A stretch of 64,000 bases of DNA from Ceratotherium simum simum (Eukaryota; Chordata; Mammalia; Perissodactyla; Rhinocerotidae), in contig NW_004454178.1 of NCBI RefSeq assembly GCF_000283155.1, positions 1,451,310 through 1,515,309 of the forward strand, written 5' to 3'. Shown piece by piece: positions 46,065-57,129 of this stretch (position 1 is the first letter of the stretch; the number at the start of each line of letters is the position of its first letter). Below the pieces are notes generated by a model. It made no database searches. It was not told the DNA's origin and saw nothing but the letters and a program-made list of their open reading frames with translations. The position numbers and the translations under genes were made by a program.

Positions 46065-46930
46065 AACAGGAATCCTCAGTGAAAGACTCATGCTTGTGAG
46101 AACTAAAATCACCTAGCAATTCTATAACACTTCTGGAATAAAGAAACTGAAAGTCCTGTATCTCTATTCTATTTATCCCCAAGCATTTGTAGAAAGAAAC
46201 TACGTCTTTGTAACGTTGATTCTCCCTAATCCTAGATAGGAATGCAGATTGCTGCTCATCTCAGGTCTGGTTTGAGCTCACATGTCATTCGGTCCCCGCC
46301 CGCCCACCCCCCAACCCCGGGGGAATCTAGAAAGGGGAAGGTCTTCCCTCACAGATGTCCCAAGATCAAGAGGTTCCCCAGATAAAATTAAACACTGAAC
46401 ATTCTAGGACATTTCAAGATGAGATATGCTTCTGTTTTACTTTCTCAGCAGTACCTTAAGTACTGAGAAGAACGTTTGATGAATGATGGTTCCGGGGCCA
46501 TTTTAATTTCCTGGCCGGCTCAGGGAGCCTGTTCCATTTCCCACTGCCCCTGCCTGCGCCTCTGCCCTCTGCCCCCAGCTGCTGTAAGTAAACCTGTTCA
46601 CAGAAGTTGTGCTTTTGCTTCGAGACAGCCGTTAGGTCCCCTACGTCACTCCTGGTAAATGGGCTTCCTCTCGGGATATTTACACCACTTCAGGTTGAAT
46701 CACGCTCTCCTTAACCTTCCCACGGGAGGCGGGAAAATATGAAGGACCTGCTCCCCGTCTCCCTCTGCTAAATCAAGACTGCACCTCACGGCTTCCACTT
46801 GACTCAATATGGCAGAAATTTTTTTCAATTAACATTGAAGAAGACTGGACCCAAAATTGAAGTGCCTAAGTATGTCAGACTAACGAAGACAGGGAAAAAA
46901 TCCAGGGAATAATTTCGGTTGACTCTTTTT
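46065..46930. other. Intergenic, nothing recognised
   Basis: Includes a C-rich stretch (46290-46320). No gene or nameable repeat. Confidence 0.5.
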
Positions 46931-46934
46931 GTCT

Positions 46935-47400
46935 TGTCAAGAGATTCTCACATATTGAGGTATATGGGGTAACTAGTCGGGTTCAGTCAAACTGATTCAG
47001 CTTGGACTAAAGAAGCCTGACTAATGGCCTGGCAGACACACACTGTACATCTGCTTAACCGTTAAAGTAAAGAACACACACACTCTCCCAAGATGAGAAC
47101 GCAGACTCCCCTCCTGTGCCCTCCTGGTATCGCCTGTATTAGTCCCTTTCCCGACGTCACATTGACCTGCTAACGTGCAACTGAATACTTCTGAATCTTT
47201 GAAAATGTATCCTGGGCATGTTTAATGTATGTTCTTTGTTCTAAAAAGATATAAGACTGGACTGAAAACTGTGCTTCTCTGGAACGCTTTCTTCCCTTCT
47301 GGAAAAGGCCTTCCCGGGTTATAACCCTCACTCTGGCTCAAGTCAAACTCACCTTATTTCTCTTATCTATCGAATAGTTACCAATTATTTTGCGGTGACA
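46935..47400 (+). mobile_element. Solo LTR of an ERV1-type endogenous retrovirus
   Basis: A 466-bp unit bounded by TGTC and GACA inverted ends and flanked by the 4-bp duplication GTCT (46931-46934 and 47401-47404), as expected for gammaretrovirus-like (ERV1) integration. A TATA-like GATATAAG lies at 47249-47256, followed by an R/U5-like stretch with TTCTGGAAAAGGCCTTCCCG and a TTTTGCGGTGACA end. No retroviral genes flank it, so it is a recombined solo LTR. Confidence 0.75.
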
Positions 47401-47629
47401 GTCTTTTATACGAGTCCTGACGTCATGATACAAGGTTGCTGTTTCCTTTGGTCACCAATACAGAAGAGAAGAAAGGCATGGCAAGTGTTTTTTTGACTTA
47501 AAAAAAATAGAATAACTGCCACTCATTTATTTAAGGAAAAGTCTTATTTTTTATGTTAAATAAAAGTAAAGTTTTTAACATGAAAACAGTAACGGGCAAA
47601 AGACTCAATGACTAACTCCTTGGGTTAAT

Positions 47630-47950
47630 TAATTTATTTTTAAAAAGTTTATTATTTTTTCTGTTTAGAAAACTAACACCTGCTCATTGTAAAACATTTA
47701 AATACTGCAGAAGTCTATAATTTAGAAAAATTAAATTTTCCGTAATTCCACTCCTAGCAATACTAGTTTAGCATATATTTTTCAAGATTTCTTCTATACA
47801 CGACCTAACATATACAGTAATAATGTAACAATAATAATGACATTTTTATAAAAACAACATTGCACTTTACATATTTCTTCTCAATTTTCTTTGTTTTAGT
47901 TCACAATACTCATATACTAGTTATCTCTTTGCCTACTCTGGAGTCTGCTG
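47630..47950 (-). repeat. L1 LINE 3' UTR fragment (antisense)
   Basis: CACCTGCTCATTGTAAAAC, TCCGTAATTCCACTCCTAGC, ATATTTTTCAAGATTTCTTC and AACATTGCACTTTACATA, the order of an old L1 3' UTR in reverse. Confidence 0.5.
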
Positions 47951-48065
47951 TATTGCCAATTCTGGGTCACTTAATGCAAAAAATGTGTGTCAAGTTTTCA
48001 TGTCTCAATTGAATTCAAACCTTCCCCTGAGGCACTTGCCTGAGCAGGGATTTTGTCATGAGTGT

Positions 48066-48661
48066 TTATTTGCATTCATAGAAATAACAGCCTGGGCGCG
48101 TTTGGAGAGGCAGCGCCAGTGAGTGTCCCCAGCGCTGCAGAGGGGAGCCGAGCTGGAGCCTCAGGTGTACCCTGCACCCCATGGCCTGGGTGAAGGTGCG
48201 TCCTGGGGCAGGGGAGGGAGAGGCCGGGGACGCCGCCAGGGAAGCACCTTTTGCGTTAGACCTCCACAGTTGGGTTGGGTTTTGAGAAGGAGGTGAGAAG
48301 AAGGCCTGGAGGGAACAGCAGGAGCTGAAGCATGTGATCCTGAAGGACGTGACACGTGCCAGGAGACGTGAGAGGGGACACGGCGCAGGGGCAGGGGGGG
48401 AGCATGGGCTGCAAGGATGTCCCCCTGGGCTGGACCACGGGGGCCACAGAGGGAGGGCGCGGGCATGGAAGGAAGAGGGGTGGAGGACGTCCACCGAGGG
48501 TCTCTGATCCAGCGGTTGACGACGTCTGACACACAACTAGGTACAGAACCTCCCACGCTGGGTTGTGACTGTTTGCTTATGTGGTTTATCAATATCGTCC
48601 ACAAAAAACCCGAGCTTTTTTGAAACAAGATATATTTCTTACTCATCTTTATGGCCCCCAA
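48066..48661 (-). other. GC-rich segment with a long unassigned open frame and a poly(A) signal
   Basis: Unusually GC-rich island in AT-rich surroundings. The minus strand is open for 166 codons (48661-48161) and, in another frame, 156 codons (48536-48066). Both would encode Pro/Ser/Arg-rich low-complexity sequence with no motif I recognise. On that strand an AATAAA lies near 48070, followed by CACTCATGAC. It could be a lncRNA terminal exon, a decayed LTR or retrocopy, or chance openness from high GC content. No protein function is claimed. Confidence 0.35.
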
Positions 48662-48714
48662 TACCTAGTGAAGGGACTGTCATATTAAGCATTCAGTAAT
48701 TGTCAAGTTGGTGT

Positions 48715-48912
48715 TTAAAAATGATTTATTGAGTAACTACCGTGAGCCAGGTTCTCACACATGCTGTTTCAGTTGCTCAGGTAAGATAAATATTATTACC
48801 CTCCTTTAAGAAATGAGGAGATGGAGCTCAGAGAAGTTAAGCCTTTGGCTTGGAGTCACACAGCGAGAGAGCTGCAGTTGAAACTCGGGTCTGTGACACA
48901 GCCAAGCCCTGT
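48715..48912 (-). repeat. MIR SINE
   Basis: Antisense MIR: GATTTATTGAGTAACTACCG, GAAATGAGGAGATGGAGCTC, AGAGAAGTTAAGCC and GGAGTCACACAGCGAGAGAG. Confidence 0.75.
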
Positions 48913-48914
48913 TT

Positions 48915-49585
48915 TCTCTTTCTTCCTTTGTTTTTTTCTTTGCCACTCCACATTCCTTCCGAACAGAAATTCTCAGGCTTAGGGTGAATTTCTGAGTTAC
49001 AAGAGTACCTTTGTGTTAGGATATATTTATACTAGAAAATTATTTATTGTTCATTCTGAAATGTAAACTTAACTAAGCATCTGGTATCTTTATTGGGTAA
49101 ATCTGGCAGCCCTACTATGTACAGTCAGCTGTCTCCAGTTAGTCCAGCTGATGCCTTCTTTTCCTTTCTTGCACTTTGTCTTCAACTCTTTCACATGCGC
49201 CTCCGGCGGGTCAGATGTGCCCGGATGCGCTGTGATTCACCTGCTGGGGTATTTTGCAGATTTAAAGCAACATGATGGAAACCCCTTCATTGCTTGTTTT
49301 TAATGCTATTAGACCCCAGCGATTTTGGGAAAAGAGATTGTGACTCTGTTGTTTTTTTTAAATAGATAACCACATGTAATATAAATTCTCTCTCAGGAAA
49401 CTTTGGTTAACTTAAGACCCATCTTAGACTTTGAGTTAACTCTGTGCTTAAAATAGCTGCTGTGGGCCATGCTGAAAAGGGATACCAGTTGGCTGCTTCC
49501 TGGCACTCATAATCAAAGTTTTTATTCTATTTCCTTACCTATAAATATTATAAAGTATTTCATGCATCTAAAAATATAGGGACTC
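48915..49585. other. Intergenic, nothing recognised
   Basis: About 670 bp without a nameable feature. Confidence 0.5.
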
Positions 49586-49589
49586 TTCA

Positions 49590-50960
49590 TAAACTATACA
49601 CATACTTCTGCATCTTGCTTTATACATTCATCGTTGTTTTTGAGATTTATCTGTACTGATAAATGTTGCTCTAATTCATTCATTTGTCATGACTGTATAA
49701 TATTTCCCTGTACAAATGCACCATCATTTATTTATCCATTCTTCTGTGGATGCTGAAATGAGAATTCTTGTATATGGATCCTTGTATACCTGTAAGAGTT
49801 TCTTTAAATTTTATAAAATAGACTTGCCAGTCTATAGGGTACAGGCATCTTCAACTTTGTTAGATATTGTTGGCTTGATCTCCAAAGATGGAACATTATT
49901 GTACATTCCTGTCATGTTTAAGAGTCCCCGAAACTACAAGTTCTCACCAAAACTTGAAAAAATCAGGCTTTTAAAATATATGTCAATCTGAATGGGTATA
50001 AATTAATATCCTTATCTTAATTAGCATTTTAATTATTAATGAGGTTGAGCCTTGCTAATAGCATGCTTATTAGCCATTCAGATTTACCTTTTGTGAATTG
50101 TGAATTACCTTTTTGTGAATGACCTATATGTAGCCTTTCCCATTTTATGACTAGTGTTTTTGCCATTTTCTTATTCCTTTGAACCAGCTCTTACATATTC
50201 TGAATATAAATAATTTTTATTTATTTATTTTTATTTTTTTGTGAGGAAGATCAGCCCTGAGCTAACATCCATGCCAATCCTCCTCTTCTTTTGCTGAGGA
50301 AGACTGGCCCTGAGCTAACATCCATGCCCATCTTCCTCCACTTTATGTAGGACGCCACCACAGCATGGCCTGATAAGCAGCGCGTTGGTGCACGCCCGGG
50401 ATCCGAACCCGGGCTGCCAGCAGCGGAGTGCGAGAACTTAACCCCTACGCCACGGGGCCTGCCCCTGAATATAAATAATTTTTATATGGTTTGTAAATAT
50501 CTTCTCTCAGTCTGTGACATATCTCTTTATTCATGTATTATTATACACAGGTTTTTAATTTTAATGTTGTCAAATTTATTAATCTTTTATAGCTTGTGCT
50601 TTTTAAGAAATCTTTTCCTAATCCAAGTTCTTTGAGATATCTTCCTATATGTTCTTCTACATTTCTACATTTTTGAGTATGATGTAACAAAGGGATAATT
50701 TTTTTACATATGAATAATAAAATGTCACAAAACTATGTATTGAACAGTCCATTTTCCCCCCCTACTGATTTGTAATAACACTTCCAAGAAACAACAAGTG
50801 TCTGTATAGCTGAGAATCTGTTTCTGGAATTTATACTGTGGTCTTTCGGTCTATTTCTCTGCGCCTGTGCTAAAATCTCAAGGCCCAATCACTACAGTTG
50901 TATAATCACCATGCTATACAGAAGGTTATCCCCCAATGATTCCATTTTGGGGAAATATCA
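49590..50960 (-). repeat. L1 LINE 3' region (antisense), interrupted by an ERE SINE
   Basis: Reverse of an old L1: CTGCATCTTGCTTTATAC, CATGACTGTATAATATTTC, ATGAGGTTGAGCCTTGC, GTCAAATTTATTAATC and TTTTCCTAATCCAAGTTC in order. The SINE at 50221-50464 lies inside. Confidence 0.7.
50221..50464 (-). mobile_element. ERE SINE (head + module B), in L1
   Basis: T-rich tail, GTGAGGAAGATCAGCCCTG, GAGGAAGACTGGCCCTGAG, B box in reverse GGGATCCGAACCC and head end GGGGCCTGCCCC. Flanked by a perfect 21-bp direct repeat (50200-50220 and 50465-50485) that begins CTGAATATAAATAA. Confidence 0.93.
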
Positions 50961-50964
50961 TATC

Positions 50965-51665
50965 CAAGTGTGTTGATGGTTACGGTTAAATTAAAATACA
51001 TATAGTACTAATTGCATGGTCCACAGAAGAGGCCGAGAACCTCCTTATTCCCTCCAGTTCCCTCATTTTTATATTGTAAAGAGAAAATGAGACTCTGGGT
51101 TACAAGATCTCTTTCTCTAAATTCAAGCTTTGCAAAGTGTACTTAGTATGCTTGAAGGTCACCGCTGATGAACAGCTTTAATCAGGCTATTAATATTCAC
51201 AGAACGTGCCTGTGCTCAGTGACATGATTGTAAAATATTCTAGAAGCCAACGTTGTGGTGCTTTCCAGTAGCATAAGTGTTTCCAATAAAATCCCACTAA
51301 AGAAGGGAGATTAGTGTCACTAGTAACAACTTTGTATATTTCATCTCACTATAATTTTATACAAAAATGTATCTAATGTACATAAACCTTTCTGTCTTTG
51401 AGAGTTGATTAAATTTTCTTTATTTAAGTTTTTCCCTTTTTGGTAGTTACTTAGAAGTTTTACACCTGCTGTTGGATAACTTGAAAGATACAAATACGTT
51501 TCACTGTGAACTTCAACAGTTAAGCAGTGTTTGCAGTCTTTTCCCTGAGAAAGCTGAACACTTAAGTACACATTTACCTTCTCCTTCTCATTTCCTAGCA
51601 TTTGTTAATGTAATCTGGAATTATAGATCCAAATCATCATGTTTTCCACTATGAATTTTCTCCTT
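50965..51665. other. Intergenic, nothing recognised
   Basis: AT-rich; an 86-codon minus frame and a 60-codon plus frame overlap here without motifs. Confidence 0.5.
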
Positions 51666-51679
51666 CAAAAATCATTTCT

Positions 51680-51886
51680 AGGGCCGGCCCCGCGGCTTAG
51701 TGGTTAAGTGCGCGCGCTCCACTGCTGGTGGCCTGGGTTCGGATCCCGGGCGCGCACCGACGCACCGCTCCTCCGGCCATGCTGAGGCCGTGTCTCACAT
51801 ACAGCAACTAGAAGGATGTGCAGCTATGACAGACAACTATCTACTGGGACTTTGGAGGAAAAATAAATAAATAAAATCTTAAAAAA
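51680..51886 (+). mobile_element. ERE SINE (head + module A)
   Basis: GGGCCGGCCCCGCGGCTTAG, B box GGTTCGGATCC, CAGCAACTAGAAGGATGTG and CTACTGGGACTTTGG, then (AAAT)n and A tail. Flanked by AAAAATCATTTCT at 51667-51679 and 51886-51898. Very little diverged from the other A-type copies. Confidence 0.95.
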
Positions 51887-52004
51887 AAAATCATTTCTTA
51901 ACATTAACAATAATTATTTGCATAATTCTAAAATTTATTTAATTTTATGTCTTCCTCTTCCTCAAATTCTTTTTTTCATGTTATTAATCTGATTTATTTT
52001 AGTT

Positions 52005-52175
52005 TACTTTTTTAACAGCTTTATTGAGGTTTAATTGATATACAATAGACTGAACTTGCTTAACGTGCACAATTTATTAATCTGCATATATCTATGTCTG
52101 CATCTGTGAAACCGTCACCATAATCAATATCATGAACATATCCATTACCCCTAAGTTTCCTCACGTCCTCTCAAA
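52005..52175 (-). repeat. L1 LINE 3' UTR fragment (antisense)
   Basis: AACAGCTTTATTGAGGTTTA, ATTGATATACAATAGACTG, CGTCACCATAATCAATATC and ATGAACATATCCATTACCCC. Confidence 0.75.
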
Positions 52176-52179
52176 TTCT

Positions 52180-52675
52180 TTATTTTATTTGGATAGCTCA
52201 CATCCTTAAAGGAAAATTTCACAGCAAGATTTCTAACAATATTAACTAGCCATACGGCCTTTACATGTGGGTTGTAGGAAGTCCATGGGTTCCCATCTAC
52301 CCTAGATTCCCAGACCAACCTGGAGAGTCAGGCAAGATTGGGATTCTCCCCACAGTTATTGCTCCATCCTCTTCTCTCATCTTCATCTCCTCTTCTGATC
52401 GAGGGGATTTGGGTGGGAACGGCAGGGACCGGAGAGAATTCATCTTCTTTCTGGTTGGCTTCCCCTGTGCCTGTAATAGACAGTGACTGACGTTCCTTCC
52501 TCTCTACTTTTTTTTTGCTGCTATATATCCTGCAGAATTTACTCAAAATGTCATGTTTTTGGTGGGACTCTAGTTTCCCTCAGAGGTGGTCCGGGTCATT
52601 CAGATACTCAGGAAATGCCTCCAGTGTTTCCAGGGTCTGGTAAAGCTGTTGTCAAACTGGATTGTCGGTGTCAGA
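52180..52675. other. Intergenic, nothing recognised
   Basis: Short frames on both strands without motifs. Confidence 0.5.
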
Positions 52676-52679
52676 ACTT

Positions 52680-52735
52680 GGATAGACCTGGCAGAAGTGC
52701 TTAGTAAATATTTGTTGAATAAACAAGGCATGAGT
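52680..52735 (+). repeat. L2 LINE tail
   Basis: GAAGTGCTTAGTAAATATTT followed by GTTGAATAAACAAGGCATGA. Confidence 0.55.
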
Positions 52736-53035
52736 TCCGATTAGAGGAGGGGCCGGGGGTTTCCTACCCAGGAGAAAACGCCAGCTCGTGAGAAACGCCT
52801 CACCTCATCTTTGCTTCTTCCCTTGTTGACAGGTTTCTGATTAAGAATTCTTAGTGTTTTCTGAATTAATTTCATAATGATTCTATATCCAACAGTTGCA
52901 GGGTTTCTCTTTAATTGAAATATAAATATCAGTTTATTTATAAAATATTGCTAATCAATATAGATAACTTGCAATAAGAATTGATGTGCACTCCTAATCA
53001 TTTAAATATTCTTAAAACACCCAGAAAGTGCTCTT

Positions 53036-53277
53036 TTTTTGTTTTGTTTTTTGTGAGCAAGATCAGCCCTGAGCTAACATCTGTCACCAATCCTCCCCTT
53101 TTTGCTGAGGAAGACTGGCCCTGGGCTAACATCCGTGCCCATCTTCCTCCACTTTATATGGGACACCGCCACAGCATGGCTTGACAAGCGGTGCGTCGGT
53201 GCATGCCCGGGATCTGAACCCCAGGCCGCCACAGCAGAGCGTGCGCACTTAACTGCTACGCCACCAGGCCGGCCTCT
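53036..53277 (-). mobile_element. ERE SINE (head + module B)
   Basis: T-rich tail, GTGAGCAAGATCAGCCCTG, GAGGAAGACTGGCCCTGGG, head end CCACCAGGCCGGCCTC. Flanked by CAGAAAGTGCT at 53022-53032 and 53278-53288. Confidence 0.93.
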
Positions 53278-53289
53278 CAGAAAGTGCTT

Positions 53290-54530
53290 TTAATAACTAA
53301 ATTTAATAACAAATGTTTGCAAAGATCTGAAGGTCTCTTTGAAAGCATTAATATTTAACATGTAGTGTGGAACTCTCTGGACATGCATATTCTCCTTCCA
53401 AATAGAGCTTTGGAGGCAGTGCAGAGCTCTCTTTCAAATACACTTCAATTGCATCTAATTGAGGACTACTGGAGAAAACAATGAGGCTTAAACTGGTATT
53501 TGTGTAATTAGTTCCAAAACGTGTCTTATTAATTGTGTGCGAGATTCAAAGGGAAAGGGACAAAGCTATGGTATTAGAATGCACATCAGCAGAATATTTC
53601 TGAACTCTCTTTTCTGTCTATTTGTTCTCTGTCCTCAAGATTATGTGAACAAGATTCTTTTCTCTTAAGCAGTTCAGAATAAAAATGATGAAGGGAACAA
53701 TCCAAGAAAATGCTGGGGAATGTTCATAGCAATAAAACATCTGGAATCAAGATGACTTTCCAGCTAGAAATCTAGATTGCTCAAAAATCTAGCATTTTAT
53801 CATTTAAGCATGCTTCAGTGTGGAGGCTATTAACTGCCTGATCTCAGTGGAATATCTTTTGGAAGCTGGTGTCACCCATTAGTCATGGTTTTAATAAATG
53901 CAGTGGTGATATAATTGTAGAGTTTGTAATGTTCTGTACTTGCCCTGGCAAGTTTGAGGGTGAATTTTATCAGCAGATATACCAGTTTATTTCTTTCCCT
54001 CTATCCTTCATTGGAACTCTTGCTCAGACAGATTTTAAGTGGCAAGAACTATTCATCATTGACAGAGATGAGATGAGTGTCTAAGGCGTGTGTGGTACAA
54101 CACGAGGCCACAGGTGCAAACCTGGATCTTCACCACCAGTCGTGGACTCCCTTGCTGGAACCCTGAAGAAAGTTCCAGGCACGGGTACAACTTATCCCTC
54201 TCTGGAGAGCTGAGTCTGACGCTCTCCTGGTCCTTCACGTGACTTGACTTGTGGATCAGTGTGAGTTTGATGACTCTTTTACCTCAAGATTTGATGCAGG
54301 TGGAAAGGACCTGCTTCTATTTCTTCTTTATGAGGCTTCGGAGCTGACCTTTAATTGCTAGAGAAGGAGGTAAGAAAAAATACAGAAAAAGCAGTCATCC
54401 TTAACTCCCCAAACAGAACTGGCCTGAACCTCAGTTTCCCTTCATCTGGTTCTATTCAGACCTTGTCTGACATCTGAAAGGCCCCATCGACCATACCAAC
54501 CAGCTGCAAGGGAGAGAGAGGAGAGTTGTA
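53290..54530. other. Intergenic, nothing recognised
   Basis: About 1.2 kb between two SINEs without a nameable feature. Confidence 0.5.
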
Positions 54531-54544
54531 CAAAGAATACCACA

Positions 54545-54842
54545 GGGGCCGGCCCAGTAGCTTAGAGATTAAGTGCTCACACTCTGCTACTGGCGGCCGG
54601 GTTCGGATCCCAGGCGTGCACCGACGCACTGCTTTTCTGGCCATGCTGAGGCCGCGTCCCACATACAGCAACTAGAAGGATGTGCAACTGTGACATACAA
54701 CTATCTACTGGGGCTTTGGGAAAAAAAAAATGGAGGAGGATAGGCAATAGATGTTAGCTCAGAGCCGGTCTTCCTCAGCAAAAAGAGGAGGATTAGCATG
54801 GATGTTAGCTCAGGGCTGATCTTCCTCACAAAAAAAAAAAAA
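54545..54842 (+). mobile_element. ERE SINE, full-length composite (head + A + B)
   Basis: GGGGCCGGCCCAGTAGCTTA, B box GGTTCGGATCC, module A (CAGCAACTAGAAGGATGTG then CTGGGGCTTTGGG), a short A tract, then module B (GATGTTAGCTCAGAGCCGG and GATGTTAGCTCAGGGCTG) and an A tail. Flanked by AAAGAA(T/C)ACCACA at 54532-54544 and 54843-54855. Confidence 0.94.
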
Positions 54843-54859
54843 AAAGAACACCACATAAG

Positions 54860-56455
54860 GGAGAATTCCGAGAGGAACCGAGTTCTCTAGAAAGTGTTTG
54901 CCCTGGTGCCTTTTCACTAAGTCTTTATGACCCAGTACAAGGGTTCACGTATATGTCTCTTAAGACACCATTTTGCCCGAGGCTCATATCTGAGCTTCTG
55001 CTCCTGGGGGGAAAGATGGAGGAGGGGAGAGTGGGAGGCCAGTGTGGATCCTCGGAGGGTCAATTTTATTGCTGTTCAGTGGCCCAAGCTGAATATTTGA
55101 ATATGTAATGCAGAATACATGTCAAGTCTATTGTCTATAATTTAATTTTAAATACTTTAAAACAGAGAGAGTGTGTATATTGTATATTTTAATATATACC
55201 CTAGGAGCAGGAATGCTCATTACATCAGTGGGTCTTCAGCATTTGAGAAACCCTCTTCTGGAGTCCACACTCCAGAGACAATAAGTGATTCAAATGTTGC
55301 TCTCTGAACCTACATTAGAGGGTTCATTAACCTGCATGAGGAACATCAGGGGTTCTTATCCGATGGTGAATTGAGTGGTGTTAAAAATATGTGGATCAGC
55401 TAGAAATACGGAACAGGTACCTCTAGAAAAAGATCTATAAATATGGAGACATCAACAACCCAACACTCTCTGTAAAGCACTCTATTCCTAGGACCCATCT
55501 GTTTCTGGTCCCTACAGCTCAACCAGGAGCTCAGTTGACTGCCCTGACAGGAAGTTGAGGAGCTGCCATTAGCACACCATCATATCTGCCCTGAGATGCC
55601 ACTTTGTGCAGGGTGCTCATTCGAGTGCCTGAAGGACAGCGAGCTGGAGGTCACAATGGTCCCCAGAACAGGCGTGCACTTGTGTGGATGCTTCGTGACT
55701 GATGGTCAATTGATGCGTGTATGAATAACAGAATTCTGAGATTTGCTTTCCTAGATAACATGCCAACCCAGCAGCCAGATTACAAGGAGGTGGAGCTCTC
55801 ACCTCTCTCTCATTGTTAGAGGCTGCTGATATCTACCAAAAGGACCAAACGATCATGGAGCTCAGAGAGGCTTGAGCCACTTCGCAATACCAAGAAGAGT
55901 ATTGATGAGACAAGGCACAACAAGCCCTACCACTGCTTGATAGGATGACCATATAATTTATTTTCTGAGACACTTTTGATAGTGAAAATGGGCACAATTA
56001 ATAAGTAAGCCAGAACAGTAGGCCTAAATAAGGACATTCCTGGGATGTGTGGTCATCCAACTTCTTGAGACCCTCTGTACCTGCCACTGCGCTAAGTCCT
56101 GAGGATAAAAAGTGAACGTTTACCTTTATAGTTGACAGGGTGTAGTGAGAGTCCTGGGTGAAACTGACCAGCAGAATGAAATTCCTATTTTCACTTCATT
56201 TACCTACAAAATTTTCATGTCCTCTACCAGATGTTTTCCCTCTAGATAGGAAGCCTGAGAAGCACTATTCCCATCCTGATGATGTCTTTCTTAATCTTTG
56301 AAATCTTTGTCCCAATTCATTTAAAAATATTAACTCTGTTAATAAATGGCAGCAAGAATTAGAACCTGGAGTTTCTAACACAAATCCATTTCCTCAGTAA
56401 TTTAAGACGTGAGAAGATGTGTTTCCAAGGCAAATACAAAGAAAGGAAGTCATTT
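54860..56455. other. Intergenic, nothing recognised
   Basis: About 1.6 kb without a nameable feature; no LANCL1 exon seen. Confidence 0.5.
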
Positions 56456-56459
56456 GTCT

Positions 56460-56545
56460 AATTTACTTTTTTATTGAGGTGTAAGTTACATGAAGTGCAC
56501 GATGAATTTTTACTGCCACCCAGATCAAGAAGCAGAACACTCTCG
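56460..56545 (-). repeat. L1 LINE 3' UTR fragment (antisense)
   Basis: TTTTTTATTGAGGTGTAAGT, then CACCCAGATCAAGAAGCAG. Confidence 0.6.
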
Positions 56546-56879
56546 ACATCTCAGAAGGCCTCCTCTGCCTCCTTGGAAGCCATGTTGAATGATTTCCAGG
56601 TAAAGCTGATGTTCAAGGTTTGTTGCCAAGTTTTATATTTGGTCTCAAGCCCTTTAAATTCAAAAGCTCGGGAAACTGCTATGGCAGCAGGGGATGGTCA
56701 TTTCTTGCCATCACTCCAAGGAAGATAGGAAGAAGTGGGATGGGGAAAGGGCAAACTGAAAGACAGGAGGATAAATACAGAAGACTAAGCACTACCAGCT
56801 CTTCCTTCTCCTCACTCTTTCCAGAAAAGATCAACAGCTAGCTGTCTGCATCTTTAACACCCAGCTCTCAAAAGAAAAA

Positions 56880-57125
56880 AATGTATAATTTATTGAGAGC
56901 CCACTAGGAGCCTCGGAGCCAGGTGTCATGAGAGACACCTTATGTACATGATCTCGTTCAACCCTCACAAGCACCCTGTAGAGTGGAGAGCAGTATCATT
57001 GTCTCCGTTTCACACTTGAGGAATCTGAAGTCCCAGAAATGTTAAGCAATTTGCCCCAAATCACACAACTTGTAAGTATTGGAACCAGGATTCAAATCTT
57101 TTCTGCCCTTATACCACTCTTCTGC
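56880..57125 (-). repeat. MIR SINE
   Basis: Nearly full antisense MIR: GATCTCGTTCAACCCTCAC, GTCTCCGTTTCACACTTGAG, GAATCTGAAGTCCCAGAAAT, GTTAAGCAATTTGCCCC and AACCAGGATTCAAATC. Confidence 0.8.
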
Positions 57126-57129
57126 TAGA

